Positions 25,402 to 34,191 of a stretch of DNA of 64,000 bases are shown one piece after another. Source of the stretch: Bisbaumannia salifodinae (GTDB taxonomy: Bacteria > Pseudomonadota > Gammaproteobacteria > Pseudomonadales > Halomonadaceae). The stretch lies in assembly GCF_039522585.1 (NCBI RefSeq), contig NZ_BAAADR010000001.1; one strand, 5' to 3'. A model generated the notes under the pieces. That model was not told the origin of the DNA and searched no databases. It saw only the letters and a program-made list of their open reading frames with translations. How positions within the stretch are numbered: the first letter of the stretch is position 1; each line of letters opens with the position of its first letter. The translations under genes were made by a program, and so were the position numbers.

Positions 25402-26856
25402 ATGTCGATCGCCCATCCCCCCCTGCGCCGCACCAAGATCGTCGCCACCCTGGGTCCCGCCAGCGACCGGGAGGGCGTCCTCGAGGCGATGATCGACGCC
25501 GGCGTCGACGTGGTACGCCTCAACTTCTCCCACGGCACCGCCGACGACCACCGTCGGCGCCTGCAGGCGGTGCGCGAGATCGCCGCGCGCCTCGGCAAGA
25601 GCGTCGCCGCCCTCGGCGACCTCCAGGGCCCCAAGATCCGCATCGCCCGCTTCACTGATGGCGCCGTGACCCTCGACGACGGCCAGGCCTTCGTCCTCGA
25701 CATGGCCATGGACACCGAGGCGGGTACCGCCGAGCGGGTCGGTTGCGACTACAAGGACCTCGCCGGCGACGTCGCCGTGGGTGACGTCCTGCTCCTCGAC
25801 GATGGCCGCCTGGTGCTGGAAGTGACCCGCATCGACGGCCCCGAGGTGCACACCACCGTGACCGTCGGCGGGCGGTTGTCCAACAACAAGGGCATCAACA
25901 AGCAGGGCGGCGGCCTCTCCGCCGCGGCCCTCACCGACAAGGACAAGGCCGACCTCAAGACCGCCATCGACATCGGCGTCGACTACCTGGCGGTGTCCTT
26001 CCCGCGCAGCGCCGCCGATATGCAGGAGGCCCGCGAACTGCTCGGCGAAGCAGGCAAGGAAATCGGCCTGGTGGCCAAGGTCGAGCGTGCCGAGGCGGTG
26101 GCCGACCCGGAGACCCTGGACGGCATCATCCGCGCCTCCGAGGCGGTGATGGTGGCCCGCGGCGACCTCGGCGTGGAGATCGGCGACGCCCAACTGATCG
26201 GCGTGCAGAAGCGCATCATCAGCCGCGCCCGCAAGCTCAACCGGGCGGTGATCACCGCCACCCAGATGATGGAGTCGATGATCAGCGCGCCGCTGCCCAC
26301 CCGCGCCGAGGTGTTCGACGTGGCCAACGCCGTGCTCGACGGCACCGACGCGGTGATGCTCTCCGCCGAGACTGCCGCCGGCGACTACCCGGTGGAGACC
26401 ATCGAGGCGATGCACCGCCTGTGCCTGGGCGCCGAGCGCGAGCGCACCGCCCAGGAGTCGGGGCACCGCATCCACGAGGGCTTCTCAAAGGTCGACGAGG
26501 CGGTGGCCCTGTCGGCCATGTATGCCGCCAACCACCTGGAAGGGGTCGCCGGCATCGCCTGCATGACCGCCACCGGCTATACGCCGCTGATCGCCTCGCG
26601 CATCCGCTCCGGCCTGCCCATCATCGGCCTGGCCCATAGCCCCATCGCCCAGCGCCGCATGGCCCTCTATCGGGGCGTGGTCTCGGTGTTCTTCGACACC
26701 AGTGAGATGACCCCCACCGAGCTCAATGCCCGCGCCCTGGACGAGCTCCGGGCCCGCGGCATCGCCGGCCCCGGCGACCAGGTGATCCTGACCCGCGGCG
26801 ACCATATGAACGCCCATGGCGGCACCAATACCCTGAAGATCCTGACCGTCCAGTAA
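25402..26856 (+). CDS. pyk: Pyruvate kinase
   Basis: 484 residues, the usual length of type II (PykA) enzymes. It converts phosphoenolpyruvate and ADP to pyruvate and ATP. Conserved blocks: RRTKIVATLGPAS, VDVVRLNFSHG, DLQGPKIRIA, the catalytic-loop region VAKVERAEAV, MVARGDLGVEI and the signature AVITATQMMESMI, followed by LSAETAAGDYPVE. The ATG is preceded by GAGGAG. It is likely co-transcribed with mgsA (19-base gap). Regulation by the palindrome in its promoter is suggested. Confidence 0.96.
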   Translation: MSIAHPPLRRTKIVATLGPASDREGVLEAMIDAGVDVVRLNFSHGTADDHRRRLQAVREIAARLGKSVAALGDLQGPKIRIARFTDGAVTLDDGQAFVLDMAMDTEAGTAERVGCDYKDLAGDVAVGDVLLLDDGRLVLEVTRIDGPEVHTTVTVGGRLSNNKGINKQGGGLSAAALTDKDKADLKTAIDIGVDYLAVSFPRSAADMQEARELLGEAGKEIGLVAKVERAEAVADPETLDGIIRASEAVMVARGDLGVEIGDAQLIGVQKRIISRARKLNRAVITATQMMESMISAPLPTRAEVFDVANAVLDGTDAVMLSAETAAGDYPVETIEAMHRLCLGAERERTAQESGHRIHEGFSKVDEAVALSAMYAANHLEGVAGIACMTATGYTPLIASRIRSGLPIIGLAHSPIAQRRMALYRGVVSVFFDTSEMTPTELNARALDELRARGIAGPGDQVILTRGDHMNAHGGTNTLKILTVQ

Positions 26857-26875
26857 GCGAGCGAGAGGAGGCCCC

Positions 26876-27349
26876 ATGAGCGAATCCCGTCCCCGCCAGG
26901 CGCGCCGGCGCCGGCTACCCGAGCGCAAGCGCATCGCCCTGATCGCCCACGACGGCAAGAAAGAGGAGCTGCTGGCCTGGGCCGAGCGCTGGCGCGACAC
27001 CCTGGCCCAACACGAGCTGCTGGGTACCGGTACCACCGCACGGCGGGTCGCCGAGCGGCTGGGGCTGGAGGTAGAGGGAGTGATGAGCGGCCCCCTGGGG
27101 GGCGACCAGCAGATCGGTGCACGCATCACCGAGCAGCGACTGGACCTGCTGGTGTTCTTGTGGGACCCCTTCGCTCCCCAGCCCCATGACCCGGACGTCA
27201 AGGCGCTGCTGCGCCTGGCGGCGCTGTGGAACGTGCCGGTGGCCTGCAATATGGCCAGCGCCGACTTCCTGCTGAGTTCGCCACGACTGGCCGAGGCGGT
27301 CGATATCGAGATCCCCGACGCCGACGACTGGATTAGCTCGCGAAGCTGA
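26876..27349 (+). CDS. mgsA: Methylglyoxal synthase
   Basis: 157 residues. It converts dihydroxyacetone phosphate to methylglyoxal and phosphate, a bypass that relieves sugar-phosphate build-up. Signature blocks match E. coli MgsA closely: RIALIAHDGKK, HELLGTGTTA, the catalytic-Asp segment SGPLGGDQQIGARI and FLWDPFAPQPHDPDVKALLR. A basic N-terminal extension (PRQARRRRLPERK) is slightly longer than in E. coli. AGAGGAGG lies just before the ATG. The pairing with pyk, both acting on lower-glycolytic intermediates, makes a metabolic unit likely. Confidence 0.95.
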   Translation: MSESRPRQARRRRLPERKRIALIAHDGKKEELLAWAERWRDTLAQHELLGTGTTARRVAERLGLEVEGVMSGPLGGDQQIGARITEQRLDLLVFLWDPFAPQPHDPDVKALLRLAALWNVPVACNMASADFLLSSPRLAEAVDIEIPDADDWISSRS

Positions 27350-27380
27350 AGAACGCCCGCCACGGCGGCGTAAAGCAATA

Positions 27381-27406
27381 CGAAGGGCGCCCCGTGGCGC
27401 CCTTCG
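27381..27406. terminator. Bidirectional terminator between mgsA and pycB
   Basis: Perfect 10-base arms CGAAGGGCGC and GCGCCCTTCG around a 6-base loop lie 31 bases past the mgsA stop and 28 bases past the end of the convergent pycB gene. Confidence 0.8.
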
Positions 27407-27434
27407 CTGGTTTCACAGCAGCCATCCCGTCGTA

Positions 27435-29249
27435 TCACGCCTCCCCGACGATCTCCACCAGCACCTCCCCCGGGGTGACCCGATCGCCCCGGACCACATG
27501 CACGGCGCCGACCCGGCCGGCCAGGCGCGCATGCACCTCGGTCTCCATCTTCATCGCCTCGGTGATCAGGATCGCCTGCCCCTCCTCGACCCGCTGGCCG
27601 ACGCCCACCAGCACCTCGACGATGGTCCCCGGCATGGCGGTGGTCACATGTCCGGCGGTGGTGGCCCGGGCACGGGGCGCGGCGGTCGGGGCCGGCTGGC
27701 TGGCCCGCGGCTCGAAGACCACCGCCTCGGGCATGCCGTCCAGGCTCAGGTAGACCTGGCGACGCCCGCCCACGTCGCGCCCCACCCCGGTGATCTGCAC
27801 CTCATAGGACTCGCCGTGCACGTCGATCACGAAATCGGTGGGCGGCGCCTCGGCCACCGGGCGGCGCGCGGTGCCGGCCTCCTCCAGGGACTCGGGCACC
27901 AGGCTGCCCTCCCGGCGCCCGACCAGGAAGTCGCGGCCGATATCGGGGAAGAGCGCGAAGGTCAGCAGGTCCTCCTCGCTCTCGGCCAGGTCGCCGATGG
28001 CCTCCCGCAAGCGCGGCAGCTCCGCCGGCAGCTGGTCCGCCGGCCGCCCCTGGGCCACCGGCTGATTGCCCACGGCGCGGCTGCGCAGGGCCTCGTCCAC
28101 CGGCCCCGGCGCCCGACCATAGCCCCCCAGCAGGTAGCGCTTCACCTCATTGGTGATCGCCTTGTAGCGCTCGCCGCTGAGTACGTTCATCACCGCCTGG
28201 CTGGCGACGATCTGGGAGTTGGGGGTCACCAGGGGCGGATAGCCCAGCTCGGCACGCACCCGGGGGATCTCCTCGAACACCTCCTGGATCCGCGACAGGG
28301 CGTTCTGCTCGCGCAGCTGATTGGCCAGGTTGGACATCATGCCGCCGGGAACCTGGTTGAGCTGTACGCCGATATCCTCCCGGGTGAACTCGCTCTCGAA
28401 GCGGGCATACTTGGTGCGCACCCCGCGCAGGGTCTCGCCCACGCGACGAATCGCCGCCAGGTCCAGGCCGGTGTCCTGGGGCGTCTCCTGCAGGGCCGCC
28501 ACCAGCGCCTCGCTGGCTGGGTGGCTGGTGCCGCCGGCGAAGGCGCCGCTGCAGGTATCCAGATGGCGGCAGCCCGCCTCCACCGCCTTGAGGTGGCACA
28601 TGGCGGCGAGCCCCGAAGTGGCATGGGTATGCAGGTGCACCGGCACCTCCAGGGCATCCACCAGGGCCGCCACCAGCTCGTAGGTGGCGTAGGGCGTGAG
28701 CAGCCCGGCCATGTCCTTGATGGCGATGGAGTCGGCCCCCATGGCCACCAGTTGCTTGGCATCGGCGACGAAGCTGGCCCGATCATGCACCGGGCTCACC
28801 GTGTAGCAGAGCGCCGCCTGGGCGTGCTTGCCGCTGGCCTTGACCGCGGCCAGGGGCACCTCCAGGTTGCGGAAATCGTTCAAGGAGTCGAAGAGGCGGA
28901 AGATATCGATGCCCCCCGCCGCGGCCCGGGCCACGAAGGCCTCCACCACGTCGTCGGCATAGTGACGATAGCCCACCAGGTTCTGGCCGCGCAGCAGCAT
29001 CTGCAAGGGCGTCCTGGGCAGCGCCGCCTTGAGGCGATGCAGCCGCTCCCAGGGGTCCTCCTTGAGGAAGCGCACGCAGGCATCGAAGGTCGCCCCACCC
29101 CACACCTCCAGGGCGTGGAAACCGATGGCATCCAGCTCGGGGCAAGCCGGCAGCATGTCCTCGGTGCGCAGCCGGGTGGCGATCAGCGACTGATGGCCGT
29201 CGCGCAGCACCACCTCGGTCAACCGCACCGGGTCGTTGGATTCACTCAT
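27435..29249 (-). CDS. pycB: Pyruvate carboxylase subunit B (oxaloacetate decarboxylase alpha-like)
   Basis: 604 residues with three domains. The HMGL-like carboxyltransferase domain starts at VVLRDGHQSLIATRLRTEDM and continues through EVWGGATFD and VHLHTHATSGLA. A PYC/OADA domain follows (LNQVPGGMMSNLANQL), and a C-terminal biotinyl domain carries the biotin Lys in EAMKMETE (about 566). A Pro/Ala-rich hinge precedes the biotinyl domain. With the upstream biotin carboxylase it forms a two-subunit anaplerotic pyruvate carboxylase, as in Pseudomonas. A sodium-pump decarboxylase is less likely because no membrane beta subunit is nearby. The gap to pycA is 12 bases. Confidence 0.9.
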   Translation of the reverse strand: MSESNDPVRLTEVVLRDGHQSLIATRLRTEDMLPACPELDAIGFHALEVWGGATFDACVRFLKEDPWERLHRLKAALPRTPLQMLLRGQNLVGYRHYADDVVEAFVARAAAGGIDIFRLFDSLNDFRNLEVPLAAVKASGKHAQAALCYTVSPVHDRASFVADAKQLVAMGADSIAIKDMAGLLTPYATYELVAALVDALEVPVHLHTHATSGLAAMCHLKAVEAGCRHLDTCSGAFAGGTSHPASEALVAALQETPQDTGLDLAAIRRVGETLRGVRTKYARFESEFTREDIGVQLNQVPGGMMSNLANQLREQNALSRIQEVFEEIPRVRAELGYPPLVTPNSQIVASQAVMNVLSGERYKAITNEVKRYLLGGYGRAPGPVDEALRSRAVGNQPVAQGRPADQLPAELPRLREAIGDLAESEEDLLTFALFPDIGRDFLVGRREGSLVPESLEEAGTARRPVAEAPPTDFVIDVHGESYEVQITGVGRDVGGRRQVYLSLDGMPEAVVFEPRASQPAPTAAPRARATTAGHVTTAMPGTIVEVLVGVGQRVEEGQAILITEAMKMETEVHARLAGRVGAVHVVRGDRVTPGEVLVEIVGEA

Positions 29250-29261
29250 TCGTCTCTGTCC

Positions 29262-30665
29262 TTACAGGCCCGCATGGGCGGCGATGGCGGCGGCGATCAC
29301 CAGGGCCACCTCTTCGGGATGACGCTTGCTCGAATAGTCGAGCAGCTCCGGGTGGGCGGCCAGGAAGCCGGTATCGAAATGGCCCTCGCGCAGCGCCGGG
29401 TGGCGCAGGATCTCCTCGTAATAGGCCGCCGTGGTCTTGATGCCCTGCAGGCGCATGTCATCCAGGGCGCGCACCGCCCGATTGAGGGTCTCCTCCCAGG
29501 TCATGCCCCAGACGATCAGCTTGAGGCAGAGGGTATCGAAGTGCGGCGGCACCCGGTAGCCGGTATGGATGGCGGTATCGACCCGCACCCCGGGGCCGCC
29601 GGGGGCATAGTAGCGGGTGATGCGCCCGAAGGAGGGCAGGAAGTCGTTCTTGGGATCCTCGGCATTGATGCGGCACTGGATGGCGTAACCGTGGTGGCGG
29701 ATATCCTCCTGGCGGAAGGCCAGCTTGTGGCCGGCGGCGATACGGATCTGCTCGCGGACGATATCCACCCCGGTGACCGCCTCGGTGACGGTATGCTCCA
29801 CCTGGATGCACGGGTTCATCTCCATGAAGTAGATCTCGTTGCCACGCACCAGGAACTCCACGGTGCCGGCGTTCTCGAAGCCCACCGCGGCCGCGGCCTG
29901 GATCGCCAGCTCGCCCATGTAGGCGCGCTGCTCCGGGGTCAACCGGGGGCTGGGGGCCACCTCGATCAGCTTGCGATTGCGCCGCTGCAGGGAGCAATCC
30001 CGCTCGAAGAGGTGAATCACCCCGCCGTGGCGATCCGCCAGCACCTGCACCTCGATATGCTGGGCCGTGGCGATGCACTTCTCCAGGTAGAGCTCGGCCT
30101 CACCGCTCTCCCCGGGCAGGGTCTCCCAGGCCCGGGTCAGTTGAGTCACATCGTCGCAGCGACGCAGGCCGCGCCCGCCACCGCCGCGCAGGGTCTTGAG
30201 CATCACCGGGTAGCCCAGGCCATCGGCCAGGGCCCGGGCCTCATCGAGGCCGCCCAGGGCCGCCATGCCCCCCGGGGTAATGGGGATACCGGCGCGGTGC
30301 ATGCTGGATCGCGCCGCGACCTTGTCGCCGAGGGCGGCGATGGCCTCGCTGTCGGGGCCGATAAAGGCGATGCCCGCCTCGGTGCAGATCCGCGCGAATT
30401 CGGCGTTCTCGGCCAGGAAGCCATAGCCGGGATGGATGGCCTCACAGCCGGTCTCCCGGGCCAGGTCCACCAGGCGCCGCGGGTCCAGGTAGCCGGCCAG
30501 GGGGTCGTCGCCGACGAAATAGGCCTCGTCGGCACGCTTCACATGCAAGGCGAAACGGTCCGGTTCGGTATAGATGGCCACCGAGCGGATACCCATCTCG
30601 GCACAGGCGCGCTCGATGCGCACCGCGATCTCACCGCGATTGGCGATCAACAACTTCGTGAACAC
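29262..30665 (-). CDS. pycA: Pyruvate carboxylase subunit A (biotin carboxylase)
   Basis: 467 residues from the GTG at 30663-30665, which has GGAGG 5 bases upstream and gives the canonical start FTKLLIANRGEIAVRIERAC. ATP-grasp biotin carboxylase features are clear: HPGYGFLAENAEFA, the Gly-rich loop LKTLRGGGGRGLRR, MEMNPCIQVEHTVTE and a C-terminal biotin carboxylase domain. It carboxylates the biotin carried on the pycB subunit using bicarbonate and ATP. The divergent LysR gene and the palindrome between them indicate dedicated control. The AccC of fatty acid synthesis is a paralogue normally next to accB; no accB is present here. Confidence 0.92.
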   Translation of the reverse strand: MFTKLLIANRGEIAVRIERACAEMGIRSVAIYTEPDRFALHVKRADEAYFVGDDPLAGYLDPRRLVDLARETGCEAIHPGYGFLAENAEFARICTEAGIAFIGPDSEAIAALGDKVAARSSMHRAGIPITPGGMAALGGLDEARALADGLGYPVMLKTLRGGGGRGLRRCDDVTQLTRAWETLPGESGEAELYLEKCIATAQHIEVQVLADRHGGVIHLFERDCSLQRRNRKLIEVAPSPRLTPEQRAYMGELAIQAAAAVGFENAGTVEFLVRGNEIYFMEMNPCIQVEHTVTEAVTGVDIVREQIRIAAGHKLAFRQEDIRHHGYAIQCRINAEDPKNDFLPSFGRITRYYAPGGPGVRVDTAIHTGYRVPPHFDTLCLKLIVWGMTWEETLNRAVRALDDMRLQGIKTTAAYYEEILRHPALREGHFDTGFLAAHPELLDYSSKRHPEEVALVIAAAIAAHAGL

Positions 30666-30801
30666 GACGGCCTCCAGGGTTGCGTCCATGACGGGCATGG
30701 GGAAGACTGTGCCCGCGGCCAGGCCGAATCCAGGGCTTCGGCCCAACCCTCTAACCTAGCCGGGCCAACACCAATAGAAAAGCCGTAATTTTTTTGCCAA
30801 C

Positions 30802-30821
30802 CTATAAGTCAGGACTTATAG
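30802..30821. promoter_or_regulatory. Palindromic operator between pycR and pycA
   Basis: CTATAAGTC and GACTTATAG flank AG as a perfect inverted repeat, 17 bases before the pycR start. It contains the T-N11-A arrangement typical of LysR-type sites and sits where both divergent promoters would be touched. Confidence 0.6.
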
Positions 30822-30838
30822 CTAGCGGAAGCCCAACC

Positions 30839-31822
30839 ATGTCACGTCCCAGTCTGCTCAACCGCCTGACCTTTCGTCAGCTGCAGGTGTTCCAGGCGGT
30901 CTACCGCCAGCAGTCCTATTCCCGGGCGGCGGAGCAGCTCGGCTTGACGCAACCGGCGGTGAGCGCCCAGATTCGCCAGTTGGAGCAGGTCCTCGAGCAA
31001 CCGCTGTTCAAGTATGCCGGCAAGACCCTGCATATCCTGCCCGCCGCCGATGCCCTCTCGGCCTCGGTGCAGGCGATCTTCGGCCAGGTCTCGAGCCTGC
31101 AGATGGAGCTCTCGGAGCTGGCCGGCACCATCCGCGGCGAGCTCAACCTGGCGGCAGTCTCCACCGCCCAGTACGTGGTGCCGCATATCCTGGCGCGCTT
31201 TCGTGCCCGCTATCCGGAAGTCCAGGTGCGGCTGCGGGTGTGCAACCGCGGCCAGGCCCTGGAGCGCCTGGCGGAGCGCCGCGACGACCTGGTGATCATG
31301 GGCATGGTGCCCAGCGACCCCAACCTGGCCTTTATGCCGATCCTCGATAACGAGCTGATTCCGGTGGTGTGGCCGGGCCACCCCCTGCTCGGGGCCAAGG
31401 CACCGACCCTGGACGATTTCGCCCACCACTACGTGCTGATGCGCGAGCCCGGCTCGGGGGCACGCACCGCCTTCGAGGAGTTCGCCGCCCGGGAGCGGGT
31501 CTCGCTCTCGCATACCATCGAGCTGGGCACCAACGAGGCGATCAAGCAGGGGGTCATGGCGCACCTGGGGGTGGCGGTGCTGCCGCGCCTGGCGGTACAG
31601 TTGGAGATCGCCTCGGGGCTGCTCGCCTCGCCGCGCCTGCCGGGCTTCCCGCTGCGCCGCTCCTGGTGCACGGTGCACCCCAAGGACAGGCCCCCCTCCC
31701 CGGTCACCGAGCTCTTCCTGCGCTTCGTGCGGGAGATCCTCCCGGAGCTCAATACCCACTTCCAGGCGCCGCTGACGCCGATGCCGGGCCATGGTGTCGC
31801 CTGCCTGCCGCTCGACTCCTGA
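30839..31822 (+). CDS. pycR: LysR-family regulator of pyruvate carboxylase
   Basis: 327 residues from ATG 30839-30841 with GGAAG 7 bases upstream. The N-terminal winged helix is clear (LTFRQLQVFQAVYRQQSYSR, then AEQLGLTQPAVSAQIRQLEQ), followed by a LysR substrate-binding domain (LSELAGTIRGELNLAAVSTA onward). The position divergent from biotin-carboxylase and carboxyltransferase genes equals that of PycR in Pseudomonas aeruginosa, on which I base the name. The segment LGAKAPTLDDFAHHYVLMRE fits the ligand-pocket region of CbbR-like regulators. The operator candidate is at 30802-30821. Confidence 0.85.
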   Translation: MSRPSLLNRLTFRQLQVFQAVYRQQSYSRAAEQLGLTQPAVSAQIRQLEQVLEQPLFKYAGKTLHILPAADALSASVQAIFGQVSSLQMELSELAGTIRGELNLAAVSTAQYVVPHILARFRARYPEVQVRLRVCNRGQALERLAERRDDLVIMGMVPSDPNLAFMPILDNELIPVVWPGHPLLGAKAPTLDDFAHHYVLMREPGSGARTAFEEFAARERVSLSHTIELGTNEAIKQGVMAHLGVAVLPRLAVQLEIASGLLASPRLPGFPLRRSWCTVHPKDRPPSPVTELFLRFVREILPELNTHFQAPLTPMPGHGVACLPLDS

Positions 31823-31997
31823 TCTGCCTTATGGCCGCCAGGCAGGGGGTTCGCCTGTGCCAGCCCGGCGCGGCTGTGGTAAATTACCGGCCTGCAATCC
31901 ACGTAGTCGCCAGCACGCCCTGCTGACTGCCCGCCCCGGGCGACAAGCCGCGCACCGCCTGGCCCTGGCAGCCGCCTAGCGGAGGAGCCCACCCCCG

Positions 31998-33050
31998 ATG
32001 AATGACACCCCCTCGAAACCGATCTCCAGTGGAGCGAAGTTCCGCACCGAGCAAGGCTTCACCGCCATCAAGGACGGCATCAAGCAACGCCGCCAGGAGG
32101 GCGAGGGGCCCGAGCTGGGGCGCAAGCCGAAATGGCTGCGCGCCCAGATCCCCGGCGGCGAGCGTTTCGAGGCCGTCAAGCGCAACGTCAGCGAGCACCG
32201 CCTGAGCACCGTCTGCGCCGAGTCCCATTGCCCCAATATGGGCGAGTGCTGGAGCAACGGCACCGCCACCATCATGCTGATGGGCTCGGTGTGCACCCGC
32301 GCCTGCCGCTTCTGCGCCGTGGATACCGGCAACCCCAAGGGCTGGCTGGACAGCGAGGAGCCGGCCAACACCGCCAAGTCCGTGGAGCTGATGGGGCTGC
32401 GCTACGTGGTACTGACCTCGGTGGATCGCGACGACCTGGAGGACGGCGGCGCGGCCCACTACGCGGCCTGCATCCGCGCCATCAAGGCCAACACCCCCGA
32501 GGTGGTGGTGGAAGCCCTGACCCCGGACTTCGACGGCGCGCATGCCGCCATCGAGGGCGTGGTGGAGTCGGGCCTCGAGGTCTTCGCCCAGAACGTCGAG
32601 ACCGTGGAACGCCTCACCGAGCGGGTCCGCGATCCCCGCGCCGGCTACCGCAAGACCCTGGATGTGCTGGCTTATGCCAAGCGCCACAAGCCCGAGGTAC
32701 TCACCAAGACCAGCCTGATGCTGGGCCTGGGCGAGACCGAGGAAGAGATCCTCGCCACCTTCGACGACCTGCGCGAGATCGGCGTGGATATCGTCACCCT
32801 GGGCCAGTACCTGCGCCCGACCCGCAACCACCTGCCGGTGGAGCGCTACGTCACCCCCGAGGAGTTCGAGCGCTACCGCCGGATCGGCCTGGACAAGGGG
32901 TTCATGGAGGTGGCCTCGGGCCCGCTGGTGCGTTCCAGCTACCGTGCCGACCGGGTGTTCGAGAAGAACAACTTGGGCCTGGCCGCCCCCGCCGAGGTAC
33001 CCGGACAGCAGGCCGATCCCAATCGGATCGATGCGATCAACGTCGGCTGA
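31998..33050 (+). CDS. lipA: Lipoyl synthase (radical SAM)
   Basis: 350 residues. It inserts two sulfurs into octanoyl groups on lipoyl domains. Both iron-sulfur clusters are accounted for: the auxiliary cluster in CAESHCPNMGEC and the radical SAM cluster in CTRACRFCAVD. The C-terminal VRSSYRAD segment supplies the conserved Ser ligand. The stop is directly followed by a 17-copy heptamer array, and lipB lies convergent beyond it, whereas in most gammaproteobacteria lipB and lipA point the same way. The 175-base upstream gap may hold the promoter (TAAATT near 31880). Confidence 0.97.
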   Translation: MNDTPSKPISSGAKFRTEQGFTAIKDGIKQRRQEGEGPELGRKPKWLRAQIPGGERFEAVKRNVSEHRLSTVCAESHCPNMGECWSNGTATIMLMGSVCTRACRFCAVDTGNPKGWLDSEEPANTAKSVELMGLRYVVLTSVDRDDLEDGGAAHYAACIRAIKANTPEVVVEALTPDFDGAHAAIEGVVESGLEVFAQNVETVERLTERVRDPRAGYRKTLDVLAYAKRHKPEVLTKTSLMLGLGETEEEILATFDDLREIGVDIVTLGQYLRPTRNHLPVERYVTPEEFERYRRIGLDKGFMEVASGPLVRSSYRADRVFEKNNLGLAAPAEVPGQQADPNRIDAINVG

Positions 33051-33172
33051 AAGCTGCAAGCTGCAAGCTGCAAGCTGCAAGCTGCAAGCTGCAAGCTGCA
33101 AGCTGCAAGCTGCAAGCTGCAAGCTGCAAGCTGCAAGCTGCAAGCTGCAAGCTGCAAGCTGCAAGCTGCAAG
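33051..33172. repeat. Tandem array of 17 perfect AAGCTGC heptamers
   Basis: Seventeen identical copies of AAGCTGC run from 33051 to 33169, followed by AAG. The array begins with the base after the lipA stop codon. All copies are perfect, as expected for a young or actively slipping microsatellite. Confidence 0.97.
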
Positions 33173-33190
33173 GCAGGATGATCCCCCCTA

Positions 33191-33239
33191 CGCTGCGGGC
33201 TACAAGGAGTTTCCTTGTAGCTTGCTCCTTGTGGCTTGT
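33191..33239 (-). repeat. Dispersed hairpin repeat, copy A (lipB side)
   Basis: On the minus strand this reads ACAAGCCACAAGGAGCAAGC followed by TACAAGG and the hairpin below. It matches 47572-47618 at most positions. It includes the stem GCTACAAGG/CCTTGTAGC at 33199-33221 and lies between convergent lipA and lipB, where it may act as a terminator. Confidence 0.75.
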
Positions 33240-33241
33240 CG

Positions 33242-33886
33242 CTAGGCGCTCAGGGTTCTTCCCAGCTCCCGGGCCAGGCAGTGCGCCAGGCGCTCCCCTA
33301 CCGCCTCCACGCCGGGGCAGTCGTCCACCAGGTCCAGCAGGCGGGTCATGGCCATGCCGGCATAGCCGCAGGGGTTGATGCGCTGGAAGGGCGAGAGGTC
33401 ACCATCGACGTTGAGGGCCACCCCGTGGAAGCTGGCGCCGCGGCGGATCCTCAACCCCAGGGAGGCGATCTTGTCCTCGCCCACATAGACGCCGGGGGCA
33501 TCGGGGCGTGCCCGAGCCTCGACGCCCTGCTCGGCGAGCAGGGCGATCACCGCCTGCTCCAGGGCCGTGACCAGGTCACGCACCCCTAGGCCGGCCCGGC
33601 GCACATCGATCAGCGGATAGAGCACCACCTGGCCGGGACCATGGTAGGTGACCTGGCCACCGCGATCGCTCTGCACCACGGGAATCTCCCCGGGCATCAG
33701 CAGGTGCTCGGGCTTGCCCGCCCGGCCCTGGGTAAAGACCGGATCATGCTCCACCAGCCAGAACTGGTCGGGGGTCTGGGCGTCACGGTGGTCGGTGAAG
33801 TCGCGCATCGCCTGCCATACCGGCTCATAGGGGCGTCGGCCGAGGCGATAAAATTCGATGGACGGCAGGGCCGGAGTGGACGCCAT
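33242..33886 (-). CDS. lipB: Octanoyl-ACP:protein N-octanoyltransferase
   Basis: 214 residues from the ATG at 33884-33886, which overlaps the ybeD stop as TGATG. It transfers octanoyl groups from acyl carrier protein to lipoate-dependent proteins. Family signatures: RGGQVTYHGPGQVVLYPL, the catalytic Lys in DKIASLGLRIRRG, FHGVALNV and a Cys in INPCGYAGM. Normal length. The convergent gene across the repeat region is lipA, the next enzyme in the pathway. Confidence 0.95.
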   Translation of the reverse strand: MASTPALPSIEFYRLGRRPYEPVWQAMRDFTDHRDAQTPDQFWLVEHDPVFTQGRAGKPEHLLMPGEIPVVQSDRGGQVTYHGPGQVVLYPLIDVRRAGLGVRDLVTALEQAVIALLAEQGVEARARPDAPGVYVGEDKIASLGLRIRRGASFHGVALNVDGDLSPFQRINPCGYAGMAMTRLLDLVDDCPGVEAVGERLAHCLARELGRTLSA

Positions 33887-34191
33887 CACACCACCATATG
33901 CACGCGGCCGGTGGCCTTGAGGGCGGTAAAGAGGCGCTGCAGATGCGCTTCCCCTTCGGCGGTGATGGTCAGGCGCACCGACTGGAAGCGGCCGTTGCGG
34001 CTGTCCACCACCTGGACGCTGGTGCGGTCGAAGCCCGGGGCATGGGTCTCGACGATGGCCACCACGGTCTCGCGGAAATCGTCGGCGGCATCGCCGACGA
34101 TCTTCAGCGGGTAGTCGCAGGGGAATTCGACCTTGGGGCGCGCCGCGGCGCCGGGGGCCTGGCGCAGGTCACGCAGGGAGTTGTCGCTCAT
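33886..34191 (-). CDS. ybeD: YbeD-like DUF493 protein
   Basis: 101 residues with the ferredoxin-like fold pattern of the family: VEFPCDYPLKIVGDA, FRETVVAIVETHAPGF, SRNGRFQSVRLTITAE and a C-terminal KATGRVHMVV. Proteins of this type lie between a D,D-carboxypeptidase gene and lipB in many gammaproteobacteria; an allosteric or regulatory role has been suggested from structure but none is established. Its stop overlaps the lipB start, so the two are translationally coupled. Confidence 0.9.
   Translation of the reverse strand: MSDNSLRDLRQAPGAAARPKVEFPCDYPLKIVGDAADDFRETVVAIVETHAPGFDRTSVQVVDSRNGRFQSVRLTITAEGEAHLQRLFTALKATGRVHMVV

Noticed and set aside
27435..29249. Sodium-pumping oxaloacetate decarboxylase alpha subunit
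   Set aside because: No beta or gamma membrane subunit is nearby, and the partner biotin carboxylase and PycR neighbour point to pyruvate carboxylase.
27498..30788. A 1096-codon open frame on the plus strand opposite pycB and pycA
   Set aside because: It runs through two unrelated genes on the other strand without a ribosome site; explained by codon bias in GC-rich DNA.
32939..33181. Apparent repeat proteins reading KLQAASC on one strand and SLQLAAC on the other
   Set aside because: They are translations of the intergenic heptamer array, in several frames, without starts of their own.
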